From Methanocorpusculum sp. (GTDB lineage: Archaea > Halobacteriota > Methanomicrobia > Methanomicrobiales > Methanocorpusculaceae): a DNA stretch of 16,055 nucleotides. A program made the translations under genes and the position numbers. Shown here in pieces: positions 6,149-12,739 of this stretch. The first letter of the stretch is position 1. Every line of letters starts with the position of its first letter. Below the pieces are notes generated by a model. The model was not told where the DNA came from, ran no database searches, and worked only from the letters and a program-made list of their open reading frames with translations. Where the stretch lies: positions 1 to 16,055 of the forward strand of contig DALTYF010000002.1 of assembly GCA_029986195.1 (NCBI GenBank), written 5' to 3'.

Positions 6149-6279
6149 GTGAAAAAAAAACTGTTTTTCTGAGATTTCCTGTTTTGTAGATCATGCATTT
6201 TTGGTCCCGTCAGGGAACAGATGCGAAGTCGGTGAAAAGAGTGAAAACAGTACTCAAAAAACGTCAGGAAAATATGGAT

Positions 6280-6311
6280 AATGCCGCAGCAAAGATATTT
6301 GCTGCGGCATT
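6280..6311 (-). terminator. Hairpin terminator of the L11-L1-P0-L12 operon
   Basis: A perfect 14-bp stem (AATGCCGCAGCAAA with its complement) encloses a GATA loop 32 bases after the rpl12 stop. On the minus strand it is followed by TTTT (6272-6269) and TTTTTT (6261-6256). This is the strongest hairpin in the window and an unusually bacterial-looking terminator for an archaeon. Confidence 0.7.
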
Positions 6312-6342
6312 CGACGTATCTCAACGGATGAGAAGTTCGAAT

Positions 6343-6639
6343 TTATCCAAAGAGTGCGCCAAGACCTGCCATGGCGTCCTCTTCTTCCTCTTCCTTGTTC
6401 TCTTCCGGTGCTGCTGCCTCTTCTGCTGCTGCCTCTTCTGCTGCTGCAACTGCAACCGGTGCTGCTGCTGCCTTGGAGATTGCTTCCTCGATGTCGACAC
6501 CGTCAAGTGCGGCAACAAGTGCCTTTACACGGGAGTCGTCAACTGCGATACCTGCGGCAGAGAGAACTGCCTTAACCGATTCTTCATCCACAGTCTTGCC
6601 TGCGGAGTGAACTAACAGAGCTGCGTAAATGTACTCCAT
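6343..6639 (-). CDS. rpl12: Large ribosomal subunit protein P1 (archaeal L12)
   Basis: This is the acidic stalk protein whose dimers bind P0 and recruit translation factors. The 98 residues begin [30 protein letters not shown], the helical dimerisation domain. An Ala/Glu-rich hinge (about 57-85, the source of the GCT/GCC-like repeats in the DNA) follows, then the near-universal tail [10 protein letters not shown] that contacts the factors. The start is supported by AGGTGA seven bases upstream of ATG. It is the last gene of the operon, 27 bases after P0. Confidence 0.97.
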   Translation of the reverse strand: MEYIYAALLVHSAGKTVDEESVKAVLSAAGIAVDDSRVKALVAALDGVDIEEAISKAAAAPVAVAAAEEAAAEEAAAPEENKEEEEEDAMAGLGALFG

Positions 6640-6666
6640 TTTATCTTCACCTATTTTGTATGATAA

Positions 6667-7512
6667 TTATGCCTTCAGGGCGTTTGCTTGTCTGTATGCC
6701 TTGCTGATGATCATCTCGATGACGCCCTTCTCATAGATCGGGGCTTCCACACCAAGGTTGCGTGCCTCACGGACAGCCTTTGCAATCTGAGCCTCAGTAA
6801 CAAACGGACATGAGGTCGGAACTGCTGCGTTGACTGCGAGGTTGAACACCTGCTGTGCTGCAAGAGTGATCTTTGCCTTGTATGCCTCTTCGTCAATTCC
6901 AAGAACATCCGGCAGATAAATCTCGCCTTCGTATACGACGGCAAGAAGCGATAAACCGACCGGCATCGGCTTGATATCAAGCTTAGCCAGGACATCGGCC
7001 TGTTTTTTGCTGATAGCCTGACCAGCTTTCACAACGGTCTTGGTCTCTTTAATTTTGACCTTGCCGCCGTCAATAGCTGCCGGGATACCTGCCTGCTGGA
7101 GTTCTCCGACGATCGGTCCGGGCTTGAAAGAAGTTGGTCCTGCGGGGACAACGATATCCTCAGGAGCGACCTCGCCTGCTTTTGCGGAACGCTTTGTCTT
7201 TGTCTGTTCAAGAGACTTGAACAGCTTGAACGGGTTTCCGTCGGCGAAGATCAGTGCAGAGTGCTCACTTACGTGACCGTTAAGGTCAATGAAGTGGCCG
7301 CCAAGCTCATTGAACGCATGCTCAACGAGCGTGTTTCTTGCAACCTTCACAACTGCATTGCCGTGCAGGTTCCTGCGGATCTGCTGGAACTGTCTTGCGG
7401 GAATACCGTAGACGTCCACCAGGCCGATAAGCTCGTGCTTGCCGGCGTTCTCCACAATCGATTCAACTTCTTCGCGTTTCCACGCGGGAAGGTGGTGGGT
7501 ATAAATTGCCAT
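6667..7512 (-). CDS. rplP0: Large ribosomal subunit protein P0 (archaeal L10)
   Basis: P0 anchors the stalk to 23S rRNA and carries the L12 dimers on a C-terminal helical spine. The N-terminus WKREEVESIVENAGKHELIGLVDVYGIPARQFQQIRRNLHG and the segment VPAGPTSFKPGPIVGELQQAGIPAAIDGGKVKI are typical. At 281 residues it is shorter than many archaeal P0 proteins (about 330-350) and stops at AYRQANALKA. It lacks the usual acidic linker and GLGALFG-type tail; the stop is followed by a normal gap and a good rpl12 ribosome site, so the end looks real. The start lies two bases after the rpl1 stop, with GGTGATG inside the end of rpl1 as ribosome site. Confidence 0.96.
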   Translation of the reverse strand: MAIYTHHLPAWKREEVESIVENAGKHELIGLVDVYGIPARQFQQIRRNLHGNAVVKVARNTLVEHAFNELGGHFIDLNGHVSEHSALIFADGNPFKLFKSLEQTKTKRSAKAGEVAPEDIVVPAGPTSFKPGPIVGELQQAGIPAAIDGGKVKIKETKTVVKAGQAISKKQADVLAKLDIKPMPVGLSLLAVVYEGEIYLPDVLGIDEEAYKAKITLAAQQVFNLAVNAAVPTSCPFVTEAQIAKAVREARNLGVEAPIYEKGVIEMIISKAYRQANALKA

Positions 7513-7514
7513 GT

Positions 7515-8156
7515 TTACATCACCTTCACAGCGGGACCCATCGTAGTCTTGACGTAGACGGAACGAACATTCAGTTCGCCGTTTTCGAGTCTTCCCAGTA
7601 CTCTCTTTAAGACCGCATCGACGTTCTCGGCTACCGCATCCGCACTCATGGCGGTGTTTCCGATCTTCACAGACATGTTCAGTCTGTCCTTGGACCGGAT
7701 CTTGACGGAGTTCCGAAGACGCTCAACGATCGGAGTAATGTCCTGACCCATCGGAATCGGCTGCGGCATTTTGCCGCGGGGACCGAGTCTCTGACCGAGC
7801 CAGCGACCAACAAGTGGCATGACCGCAGTCTCTGCAAGGAAGTAGTCGTACTGACCTGCGAGTTTACGTGCCTCACGCGGGGCACCACCCAGGCGCTCAA
7901 TCTCCTCAGGGCCGATAATGATATCGACACCTGCGTTGCGAGCCTGGGACACAATGTCTCCCTTACCCAAGACAGCGATCTTTTTGACGCCTATTGCCTG
8001 TGGCAGAAGAATCGTCTCATCAATACGGTTTTTGGGCTGCGCCATGTCCACATGCTTGAGATTGATAGTAATATCAATACTCTCCTGGAACTTCCTCTTG
8101 GGCGCCTGCTCCATTGCTGCCGTAACAGCGCTGATAATTTGGGTCTTGTCAACCAT
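7515..8156 (-). CDS. rpl1: Large ribosomal subunit protein L1
   Basis: L1 forms the mobile stalk near the E site and, in several archaea and bacteria, represses its own mRNA. The 213-residue protein has the archaeal form: KRKFQESIDITINLKHVDMAQPKNRIDE near the N-terminus, a central domain VDIIIGPEEIERLGGAPREARKLAGQYDYFLAE, and GPRGKMPQPIPMGQDITPIVERLRNSVKI. The start is backed by GGAGG nine bases upstream. A 120-base leader between rpl11 and rpl1 carries hairpins that could be an L1 operator. Confidence 0.97.
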   Translation of the reverse strand: MVDKTQIISAVTAAMEQAPKRKFQESIDITINLKHVDMAQPKNRIDETILLPQAIGVKKIAVLGKGDIVSQARNAGVDIIIGPEEIERLGGAPREARKLAGQYDYFLAETAVMPLVGRWLGQRLGPRGKMPQPIPMGQDITPIVERLRNSVKIRSKDRLNMSVKIGNTAMSADAVAENVDAVLKRVLGRLENGELNVRSVYVKTTMGPAVKVM

Positions 8157-8276
8157 TTGATGAAGCCTCCATAGTTCTCGACCGGTTTTTATCCGATCTC
8201 CTATGGTTGTTCTCTACAACTGTACATTTTTCGCGGGGTATCTCACCCGCTACCCGTTTGAAGCAGGACACACGCT
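8157..8276 (-). promoter_or_regulatory. rpl1 leader with hairpins, candidate L1 autoregulatory site
   Basis: Read on the minus strand, the leader has overlapping, mutually exclusive helices at 8255-8233: GGGTA with TACCC, or GCGGG with CCCGC. The shared segment GGTGAGATACC resembles the 23S rRNA L1-stalk strand (TGAAATACCACC in bacterial 23S). Two more hairpins follow: GTTGT/ACAAC, and GATCGG with CCGGTC (8198-8193/8185-8180). GGAGG at 8170-8166 is the ribosome site. L1 is known to repress its own mRNA by mimicry of its rRNA site, in the leader in halophiles and in the early coding region in Methanococcus. The assignment here is inference. Confidence 0.45.
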
Positions 8277-8750
8277 TTATGCAAGCTGTGCGTCGTACTC
8301 GCCTGCATTGACTGCGGCAATTGCGGCTTTTGCCGTCTTGCCGTCGATGGTCACACCAACGGAAACGCAGGTGCCCATGACTTCCTTGACCGAGTTTTTC
8401 AGGTCGTAGGAAAGCATGCTCTCCATCTTCATCTTTGCAATGCGAATGACAGCTTCAAGCGGCAGATTACCAACTGCCTGAGTGTTCGGAGTGCCGGAGC
8501 CCTTCTCGATTCCCGCTTCCTTCATAACAAGTGCGGTTGTCGGAGGGATACCGACCGTTAACGTGACGTTCTTTTTGTCATCGACTGTAACCGTTACCGG
8601 AACAGACATGCCGTTGAACTCAGCAGTCTTCTTGTTGATGTCATCAACGACTGCCTTCACGTTGATCCCAAGGGGACCCAGTGCCGGACCAAGTGGTGGT
8701 CCTGCAGTTGCTCTACCGCCAGGTACCAGTACCTCGACAGTTTCTGCCAT
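8277..8750 (-). CDS. rpl11: Large ribosomal subunit protein L11
   Basis: L11 binds the GTPase-associated centre of 23S rRNA at the stalk base. The 157-residue protein has the classic N-terminal segment GGRATAGPPLGPALGPLGINVKAVVDDIN, the linker VGIPPTTALVMKEAG and the C-terminal RNA-binding domain ending VGVTIDGKTAKAAIAAVNAGEYDAQLA. The start ATG 8750 has GGTGAT three bases upstream. It is the first gene of the L11-L1-P0-L12 operon, with a TATA-like box at 8831-8821 and a leader hairpin. In many euryarchaea this operon follows spt5 directly; here about 3.2 kb with two unrelated genes separates them. Confidence 0.97.
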   Translation of the reverse strand: MAETVEVLVPGGRATAGPPLGPALGPLGINVKAVVDDINKKTAEFNGMSVPVTVTVDDKKNVTLTVGIPPTTALVMKEAGIEKGSGTPNTQAVGNLPLEAVIRIAKMKMESMLSYDLKNSVKEVMGTCVSVGVTIDGKTAKAAIAAVNAGEYDAQLA

Positions 8751-8762
8751 TGTATCACCGTA

Positions 8763-8793
8763 TGTCAGTGCGGATCTAAAGGTCCGCCTGACA
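8763..8793 (-). promoter_or_regulatory. Hairpin in the rpl11 leader
   Basis: On the minus strand TGTCAG-GCGGA pairs with TCCGC-A-CTGACA, an 11-bp stem with one bulged A and an 8-base loop. It lies just before the GGTGAT ribosome site of rpl11. A start site from the box at 8831-8821 would include the whole hairpin in the mRNA. It is a candidate site for autogenous control by a stalk protein. Confidence 0.5.
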
Positions 8794-8820
8794 TTGGTTT
8801 AATAGGGTCGACGTATGAGA

Positions 8821-8831
8821 ACATAAATCTA
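8821..8831 (-). promoter_or_regulatory. TATA box of the rpl11 operon
   Basis: TAGATTTATGT on the minus strand, centred about 76 bases before the rpl11 ATG, predicts a start near 8800 just ahead of the leader hairpin. CCTATTAAACC at 8805-8795 is a second candidate, but its start would cut through the hairpin. Confidence 0.4.
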
Positions 8832-8855
8832 CTGGCTCGTCCATGATCAATGAAG

Positions 8856-8874
8856 GCAGGTATTGTGTACCTGC
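8856..8874. promoter_or_regulatory. Inverted repeat upstream of the alkylsulfatase gene
   Basis: GCAGGTA-TTGTG-TACCTGC has perfect 7-base arms. It lies 15 bases upstream of the alkylsulfatase TATA box and behind the divergent rpl11 promoter. Its position fits an activator or repressor operator better than a terminator, because no gene runs into it. Confidence 0.4.
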
Positions 8875-8888
8875 TATCTTTCGCCCAT

Positions 8889-8902
8889 AAAATTAATATT
8901 TA
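8889..8902 (+). promoter_or_regulatory. TATA box of the alkylsulfatase gene
   Basis: The A/T-rich run AAAATTAATATTTA is centred about 28 bases before ATG 8924, so the transcript is probably leaderless or nearly so. This argues against the in-frame ATG at 8912. Confidence 0.5.
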
Positions 8903-8923
8903 GCAACACCGATGAACTGTCAT

Positions 8924-10918
8924 ATGAAAATCCCTGTTTTCTGGTGCGTTGCAGTTCTGATTCTGGTGTTGATTGTTCCTTCCTCAGGAGCTGATATGCG
9001 AAATGACGCAACCTCCCACACCACAGCAATAAACACGGCTGAAAATTTATCAGGTACCTCGCAGAACCTTGCAGACGATTATACGTTTGTGAACCGCGGC
9101 CTCCTGGTAGAAGTTGATCCGGTAATCATCCTGAATGAGAAGGGAGTTCCGGTCATAAATACAACTGCGTTTTCGTTTTTAAACAATGAGGAAGTACCGG
9201 TTACGATTCAGAATTCCCTGTATCAGCACGCGCAGCTCAACAGTGTTCACGGATTATTTCAGGTAACCGACTCGGTTTATCAGGTACGCGGATTTGATAT
9301 CGCCGTTATGAGTTTTATCAAAGGAGATACCGGCTGGATTGTTATTGATCCTCTCACTGTGATAGAGACCTCGCGGGCCGCGTATGATCTGGTAAACAAA
9401 ACCCTTGGAGAGTATCCGGTGAAAGCGGTCATCTATACCCATAGTCATGCGGATCACTATCAGGGAGTGAAAGGAGTTGCTTCGGATGCCGCGGTAGCCG
9501 CAGGAGATATTGCAATTATTGCACCGGAAGGATTCATGGAACATGCGGTCAGTGAAAATATTTATGCAGGATCCGCAATGCAGCGTCGTGCAATGTATAT
9601 GTACGGGATCGCACTTCCGGTGGATGAGAAAGGATATGTGGACTCAGGTCTTGGCACTACTTCCTCGTTTGGCGGATCATCAAGTCTGATTGCCCCTACA
9701 ATTACGATTCAGAAAACAGGAGAGCGGCTGAACATTGACGGAGTAGTGATGGAGTTCCAGATAACTCCGGACACAGAAGCCCCTGCGGAGATGAACGTCT
9801 GGTTCCCGGATAAAAAGGCACTCTGTCTTGCAGAAAACTGCGTTGGTACCTTCCATAATATTCTCACCATCCGGGGCGCTGAGGTACGGAACCCGCTTGC
9901 ATGGTCGAACTATCTTGATGAAGCCCTGCGCCGGTACGGTTCTGATGCGGAGGTACTGTTCACCTCTCACAACTGGCCCAGATTCGGGAACGCGAATGTT
10001 ACTTCCGTCATTGAAAATCAACGCGACATGTACAAATACGTTCATGATCAGGCGCTTCATCTCATGAATCAGGGATACACTATGGATGAAATCTCCCACA
10101 TGATTACCCTGCCGGACTCCCTGAAGAACTATGGATACACGCATGAGTTCTATGGAACGGTCCAGATGGCAGTAAAGGCAGTGTATCAGAAGTATCTGGG
10201 ATTCTATGACGGAAACCCGATCCATCTCTACAATCCGGATCCGACCGAGTTTGCGGTAAAGATGGTGGAGTACATGGGCGGGACAGATGCGGTCATTCCC
10301 AAACTCCGGGAGGATTATGCTGCCGGAAACTATCAGGAGGTGGCAACGATTGCCGGATATCTTGTCTTTGCTGACCCGGCCAACTATGAGGCACGGTATC
10401 TTCAGGCTGATGCGCTGGAACAGCTTGGCTATCAGTCGGTCTCCGGGCCGTACCGGAATGCCTATCTGTCGGCGGCCCGGGACCTTCGCGCGTCCCCTGA
10501 GGCAACGGATGCATTCCTGCACAGTCCGGCAAAGACCTCTCTTGGTTCGGCAGATGTGATGAATGCGCTGTCTTTTGATCAGATATGTCAATATCTTGCC
10601 ATCCAGCTGAATGCATCCAAAGCGGAGGGTGTGAAACAGTCCCTTCAGCTCAACCTGACGTCACCGGAGGGGACATGGGGCGGCCTGCTTCAGGTGCAGA
10701 ATTGTGTCCTGCATGCCTGGGAAGGAGTTACCGATCCGAATGCGGATGCAGTTATTTCCGGAAATAAATCCGATTTCGTGGCATATCTTGCGAATGGGGA
10801 GTATTCTCCGGAAAGACTGGAGCGGATTGCCGCGATCTCCGGGGATGCCGGAGTCGTGAACCGTTTCCTGGAAATGCTGGAGCCATTTTCTCCGAATTTC
10901 AATATCATTTTACCCTGA
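8924..10918 (+). CDS. Secreted SdsA1-type alkylsulfatase (metallo-beta-lactamase fold)
   Basis: This type of enzyme hydrolyses primary alkyl sulfates such as SDS to alcohol and sulfate. The protein begins with a signal peptide (MKIPVFWCVAVLILVLIVPSSGA). The metal site motif THSHADHYQG (172-181) is followed by TPDTEAPAEMNVWFPDKKAL and CLAENCVGTFHNILTIRGAEVRNPLAWSNYL, which hold the bridging glutamates, and by FTSHNWPRFGN with a further metal histidine. A helical dimerisation domain follows (YGTVQMAVKAVYQKYLGFYDGNPIHLY), then an SCP2-like C-terminal domain ending PNFNIILP. The 664 residues match family length (about 660) and the key residues are present. It is probably exported. It sits, with a pseudogene, between two blocks of a conserved archaeal cluster, and its family is mainly bacterial, so transfer is likely. 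ATG 8924 is preferred to 8912 from promoter spacing and signal peptide form. Confidence 0.9.
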   Translation: MKIPVFWCVAVLILVLIVPSSGADMRNDATSHTTAINTAENLSGTSQNLADDYTFVNRGLLVEVDPVIILNEKGVPVINTTAFSFLNNEEVPVTIQNSLYQHAQLNSVHGLFQVTDSVYQVRGFDIAVMSFIKGDTGWIVIDPLTVIETSRAAYDLVNKTLGEYPVKAVIYTHSHADHYQGVKGVASDAAVAAGDIAIIAPEGFMEHAVSENIYAGSAMQRRAMYMYGIALPVDEKGYVDSGLGTTSSFGGSSSLIAPTITIQKTGERLNIDGVVMEFQITPDTEAPAEMNVWFPDKKALCLAENCVGTFHNILTIRGAEVRNPLAWSNYLDEALRRYGSDAEVLFTSHNWPRFGNANVTSVIENQRDMYKYVHDQALHLMNQGYTMDEISHMITLPDSLKNYGYTHEFYGTVQMAVKAVYQKYLGFYDGNPIHLYNPDPTEFAVKMVEYMGGTDAVIPKLREDYAAGNYQEVATIAGYLVFADPANYEARYLQADALEQLGYQSVSGPYRNAYLSAARDLRASPEATDAFLHSPAKTSLGSADVMNALSFDQICQYLAIQLNASKAEGVKQSLQLNLTSPEGTWGGLLQVQNCVLHAWEGVTDPNADAVISGNKSDFVAYLANGEYSPERLERIAAISGDAGVVNRFLEMLEPFSPNFNIILP

Positions 10919-10930
10919 GATTCCTCTCCG

Positions 10931-10949
10931 GGAATTTTTTATTCTTTTT
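10931..10949 (+). terminator. T-rich terminator of the alkylsulfatase gene
   Basis: TTTTTT at 10935-10940 and TTTTT at 10945-10949 lie 16 bases after the stop. They are preceded by a weak hairpin in which TTCC pairs with GGAA. Confidence 0.6.
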
Positions 10950-11165
10950 GGCATTGCCCGTAAATTCGTTTATATTCACCTGAGTGATCATCATTGATCG
11001 AAGTTCATCCCACAGAAAGCACGAAACACACGATAACAAAAAAACATCACGGAACAGGTCATAAACAGCACAGAATTTCCATGCAACGCAGTATTTTCGT
11101 GTTAGTTCACATATATTCCGTAATGTTTTTTTTTTCTTTCAGTGTTTTCCGTGGGTATCAGGACT
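10950..11165. other. Gene-free A/T-rich interval with promoter-like box and T10 tract
   Basis: No protein gene is supported here. It contains TTTATATT at 10969-10976 (plus-strand TATA-like), a TCAC-CTGA-GTGA dyad next to it (10976-10987), a weak CACGAAA/TTTCGTG pairing, and a run of ten T at 11126-11135 that would stop plus-strand transcription. A short RNA of about 130 bases is possible but unsupported. It may simply be decayed flanking DNA around the alkylsulfatase insertion. Confidence 0.3.
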
Positions 11166-11985
11166 TTATGGGCAACACCTCCTTTTTTCTTTACCCAGCG
11201 ATCGGAGATGCGGATATGCAATGCCCGCAAAGATGCACAGGACTCCGATCCACTAAACCCAGGAAACGGCCTCGTGCAGTACGATGACTGAGGTGATGAG
11301 AACCACCGGCAGTTCCAAAGAGCTGAGAATCGTTGCAGTACCGGTGGAGATCTTTGATGTCCCGACCGAGTAAAACGGGAAGACATGCCCCGAACAGACC
11401 AAGTGCCTGCATCGTAGATCCTGCGGTTCGATGCGGCCGCTCAGAAAAATGAACACGGCATAGCAGAACGCGCACAGGAGGGACGCGCAGACACCGATCG
11501 TGGTCAGGGAAATTGCCGTCCCGAGAACACCGCCGGCAAGCAGGGTACCCGTGAGAAGAATTGCCACCGAGGTTACAGACGTACGCGAGGGAAGTCTGCG
11601 CTCGGCAATGCTTTCCAGAATGATACCATTCCAGGTGAACTGGAACAGAAGCACCACCGCAACCGATGCCGGTGTGGTCTCAAGCGAGAGGTAGTAGAAG
11701 AGACACACCGAACAGGTAACCGCACCGGTAACCAGCAGAACCGCAGCACGGCGCATAAGCGGGATGCGCGGCGGTGAAGGGGAAACAGCCTTTTTTTTGC
11801 GCTGCAGACCCGGAAGGATCAAAAGAAAAACGCCGAGGATCACCCAGCCGGAGAAGTACTGACTGACAATCACGCGGCAAAGGTGTATCCCCGGGCAGAG
11901 GCAAGTTTTACAATTGTCGAAAAACTCCGTAACAGCATCCTCCGGCAAGAACCAGCAGAGGATACACTACAACCCTGAGATCCAT
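11166..11985 (-). pseudogene. EamA/DMT family transporter, pseudogene with several frameshifts and an amber stop
   Basis: Pieces of a multi-TM EamA permease lie in three frames. The N-terminus from ATG 11985 reads MDLRVVVYPLLVLAGGCCYGVF. It shifts near 11918-11925 into STIVKLASARGYTFAA, and again near 11871-11878 into VIVSQYFSGWVILGVFLL, which runs to FIFLSGRIEP. Near 11375-11424 a segment (STMQALGLFGACLPVLL) is in another frame and about 20-30 residues appear lost. The last part, FPFYSVGTSKISTGTATILSSLEL...HEAVSWV, meets TAG at 11255-11253; beyond it WIGVLCIFAGIAYPHLRSLGKEK continues in frame to 11166. The stop was probably a Gln codon (CAG). No functional product is expected. It lies 24 bases behind spt5 on the same strand. 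Confidence 0.85.
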
Positions 11986-11992
11986 AAAAAAA
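11986..11992 (-). terminator. T7 tract behind spt5
   Basis: On the minus strand CCCTTTCTTTTTTTATG follows the spt5 stop within 20 bases. It is a plausible terminator of the dtdA-ftsZ-secE-spt5 operon and would also cut off the EamA pseudogene. Confidence 0.5.
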
Positions 11993-12009
11993 GAAAGGGA
12001 TGTGAGATA

Positions 12010-12486
12010 TTACTCGTGGTTGCGATCGATCACACGCACATTGTCGCCGCACACAGTGATCGGAATCGGCACGATGGACTCGTACAGCTCCACCGTGATC
12101 TCTTCCTTGGTGTGGTCCACGCGCTTGACCACCGCCTTTTCACCCTTGAAGGGTCCTGCGATCAGCTCAACAATTGTATCCTCTTCAATACCGGACACCG
12201 CCGGTTTGGGCACAAGGAAGTGCTTGATCTCTTCCATTGACGTTTCGTTTTTCAGAACAACACGCGCATGTGCGATCGTTTCCACCAGTTCTTCGATACG
12301 TGCATGCTCCTCGGGGCTTTCCACAAAGACGTAGCCCTTAATATCCTCCGGAACCACTACAGCCGTCACGACGACGTCCGTCATGTTATTTTCAATCGCC
12401 TCGCGGATATTATCTGCAACCGTCCGCTCGTGCTTGGACGTTGTCTTAATTATGTAGTAGTGGTTGCCAAACTCTGAATCAGTCAT
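12010..12486 (-). CDS. spt5: Transcription elongation factor Spt5 (archaeal NusG)
   Basis: Spt5 binds the RNA polymerase clamp with Spt4 and increases processivity. The 158-residue protein has an NGN domain (YYIIKTTSKHERTVADNI... to about 90, including PEDIKGYVFVES) and a C-terminal KOW domain (GPFKGEKAVVKRVD, about 112-125). ATG 12486 is preferred: GTGA lies five bases upstream, the same layout as at secE. An in-frame GTG at 12495 would overlap the secE stop (GTGA) but has no ribosome site. The gene follows secE as in most archaea. Confidence 0.95.
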   Translation of the reverse strand: MTDSEFGNHYYIIKTTSKHERTVADNIREAIENNMTDVVVTAVVVPEDIKGYVFVESPEEHARIEELVETIAHARVVLKNETSMEEIKHFLVPKPAVSGIEEDTIVELIAGPFKGEKAVVKRVDHTKEEITVELYESIVPIPITVCGDNVRVIDRNHE

Positions 12487-12491
12487 GGTTT

Positions 12492-12734
12492 TCACGGGAG
12501 CAGGTAGTGGAAGACCAGATAAATGATGAAACCGAGAACCCCGATAACCGCGATACCAGCTGCTGCAACGGCGGAGATCTTGAAGAATTCATCCTTCGTT
12601 GGTCTGCGTGCAAGTTTTAATACACGCAGATATTTGCGGAAGAACTCGGAGATACTCTGCTTCGAGACCTCCGGCATCTTTACGTTTACAGCAGAGGATG
12701 CTGCCTTCTTTTCAGTATTTTTTTCGTCTGCCAA
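12492..12734 (-). CDS. secE: Preprotein translocase subunit SecE (Sec61 gamma)
   Basis: SecE is the single-pass subunit that clamps SecY in the protein-conducting channel. The 80-residue protein has a charged N-terminus (MADEKNTEKKAA), the amphipathic helix SISEFFRKYLRVLKLARRPTKDEFFKIS and one membrane segment (AVAAAGIAVIGVLGFIIYLVF) ending HYLLP. A TTG start at 12734 is proposed because GAGGTGA, overlapping the ftsZ stop, lies five bases before it and the protein then opens MADEK. The upstream in-frame GTG at 12743 would sit inside that ribosome site and add MNI. Confidence 0.93.
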   Translation of the reverse strand: MADEKNTEKKAASSAVNVKMPEVSKQSISEFFRKYLRVLKLARRPTKDEFFKISAVAAAGIAVIGVLGFIIYLVFHYLLP

Positions 12735-12739
12735 TATAT

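Noticed and set aside
5904..6194. Minus-strand open frame in the thiI-rpl12 gap
   Set aside because: Composition is unlike the neighbouring genes, no ribosome site is seen, and it covers strong inverted repeats better explained as RNA or regulatory structure.
6405..6475. GCT/GCC-like triplet repeat resembling a microsatellite
   Set aside because: It encodes the Ala/Glu hinge of L12 in frame.
8231..8256. rpl11-rpl1 hairpin as an intrinsic terminator
   Set aside because: On the transcribed minus strand it is followed by A residues, not T, and rpl1 follows in the operon.
9680..10591. 303-residue minus-strand open frame
   Set aside because: It is a shadow of the alkylsulfatase gene, which has clear family motifs on the plus strand.
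10976..10987. TCAC-CTGA-GTGA as a third copy of the TTCACA operator
   Set aside because: The spacing between half-sites is four bases rather than one to three and no gene start follows.
11253..11255. In-frame TAG read as pyrrolysine
   Set aside because: The same gene has additional frameshifts, EamA proteins do not use pyrrolysine, and no pyl genes are visible; a CAG-to-TAG mutation is simpler.
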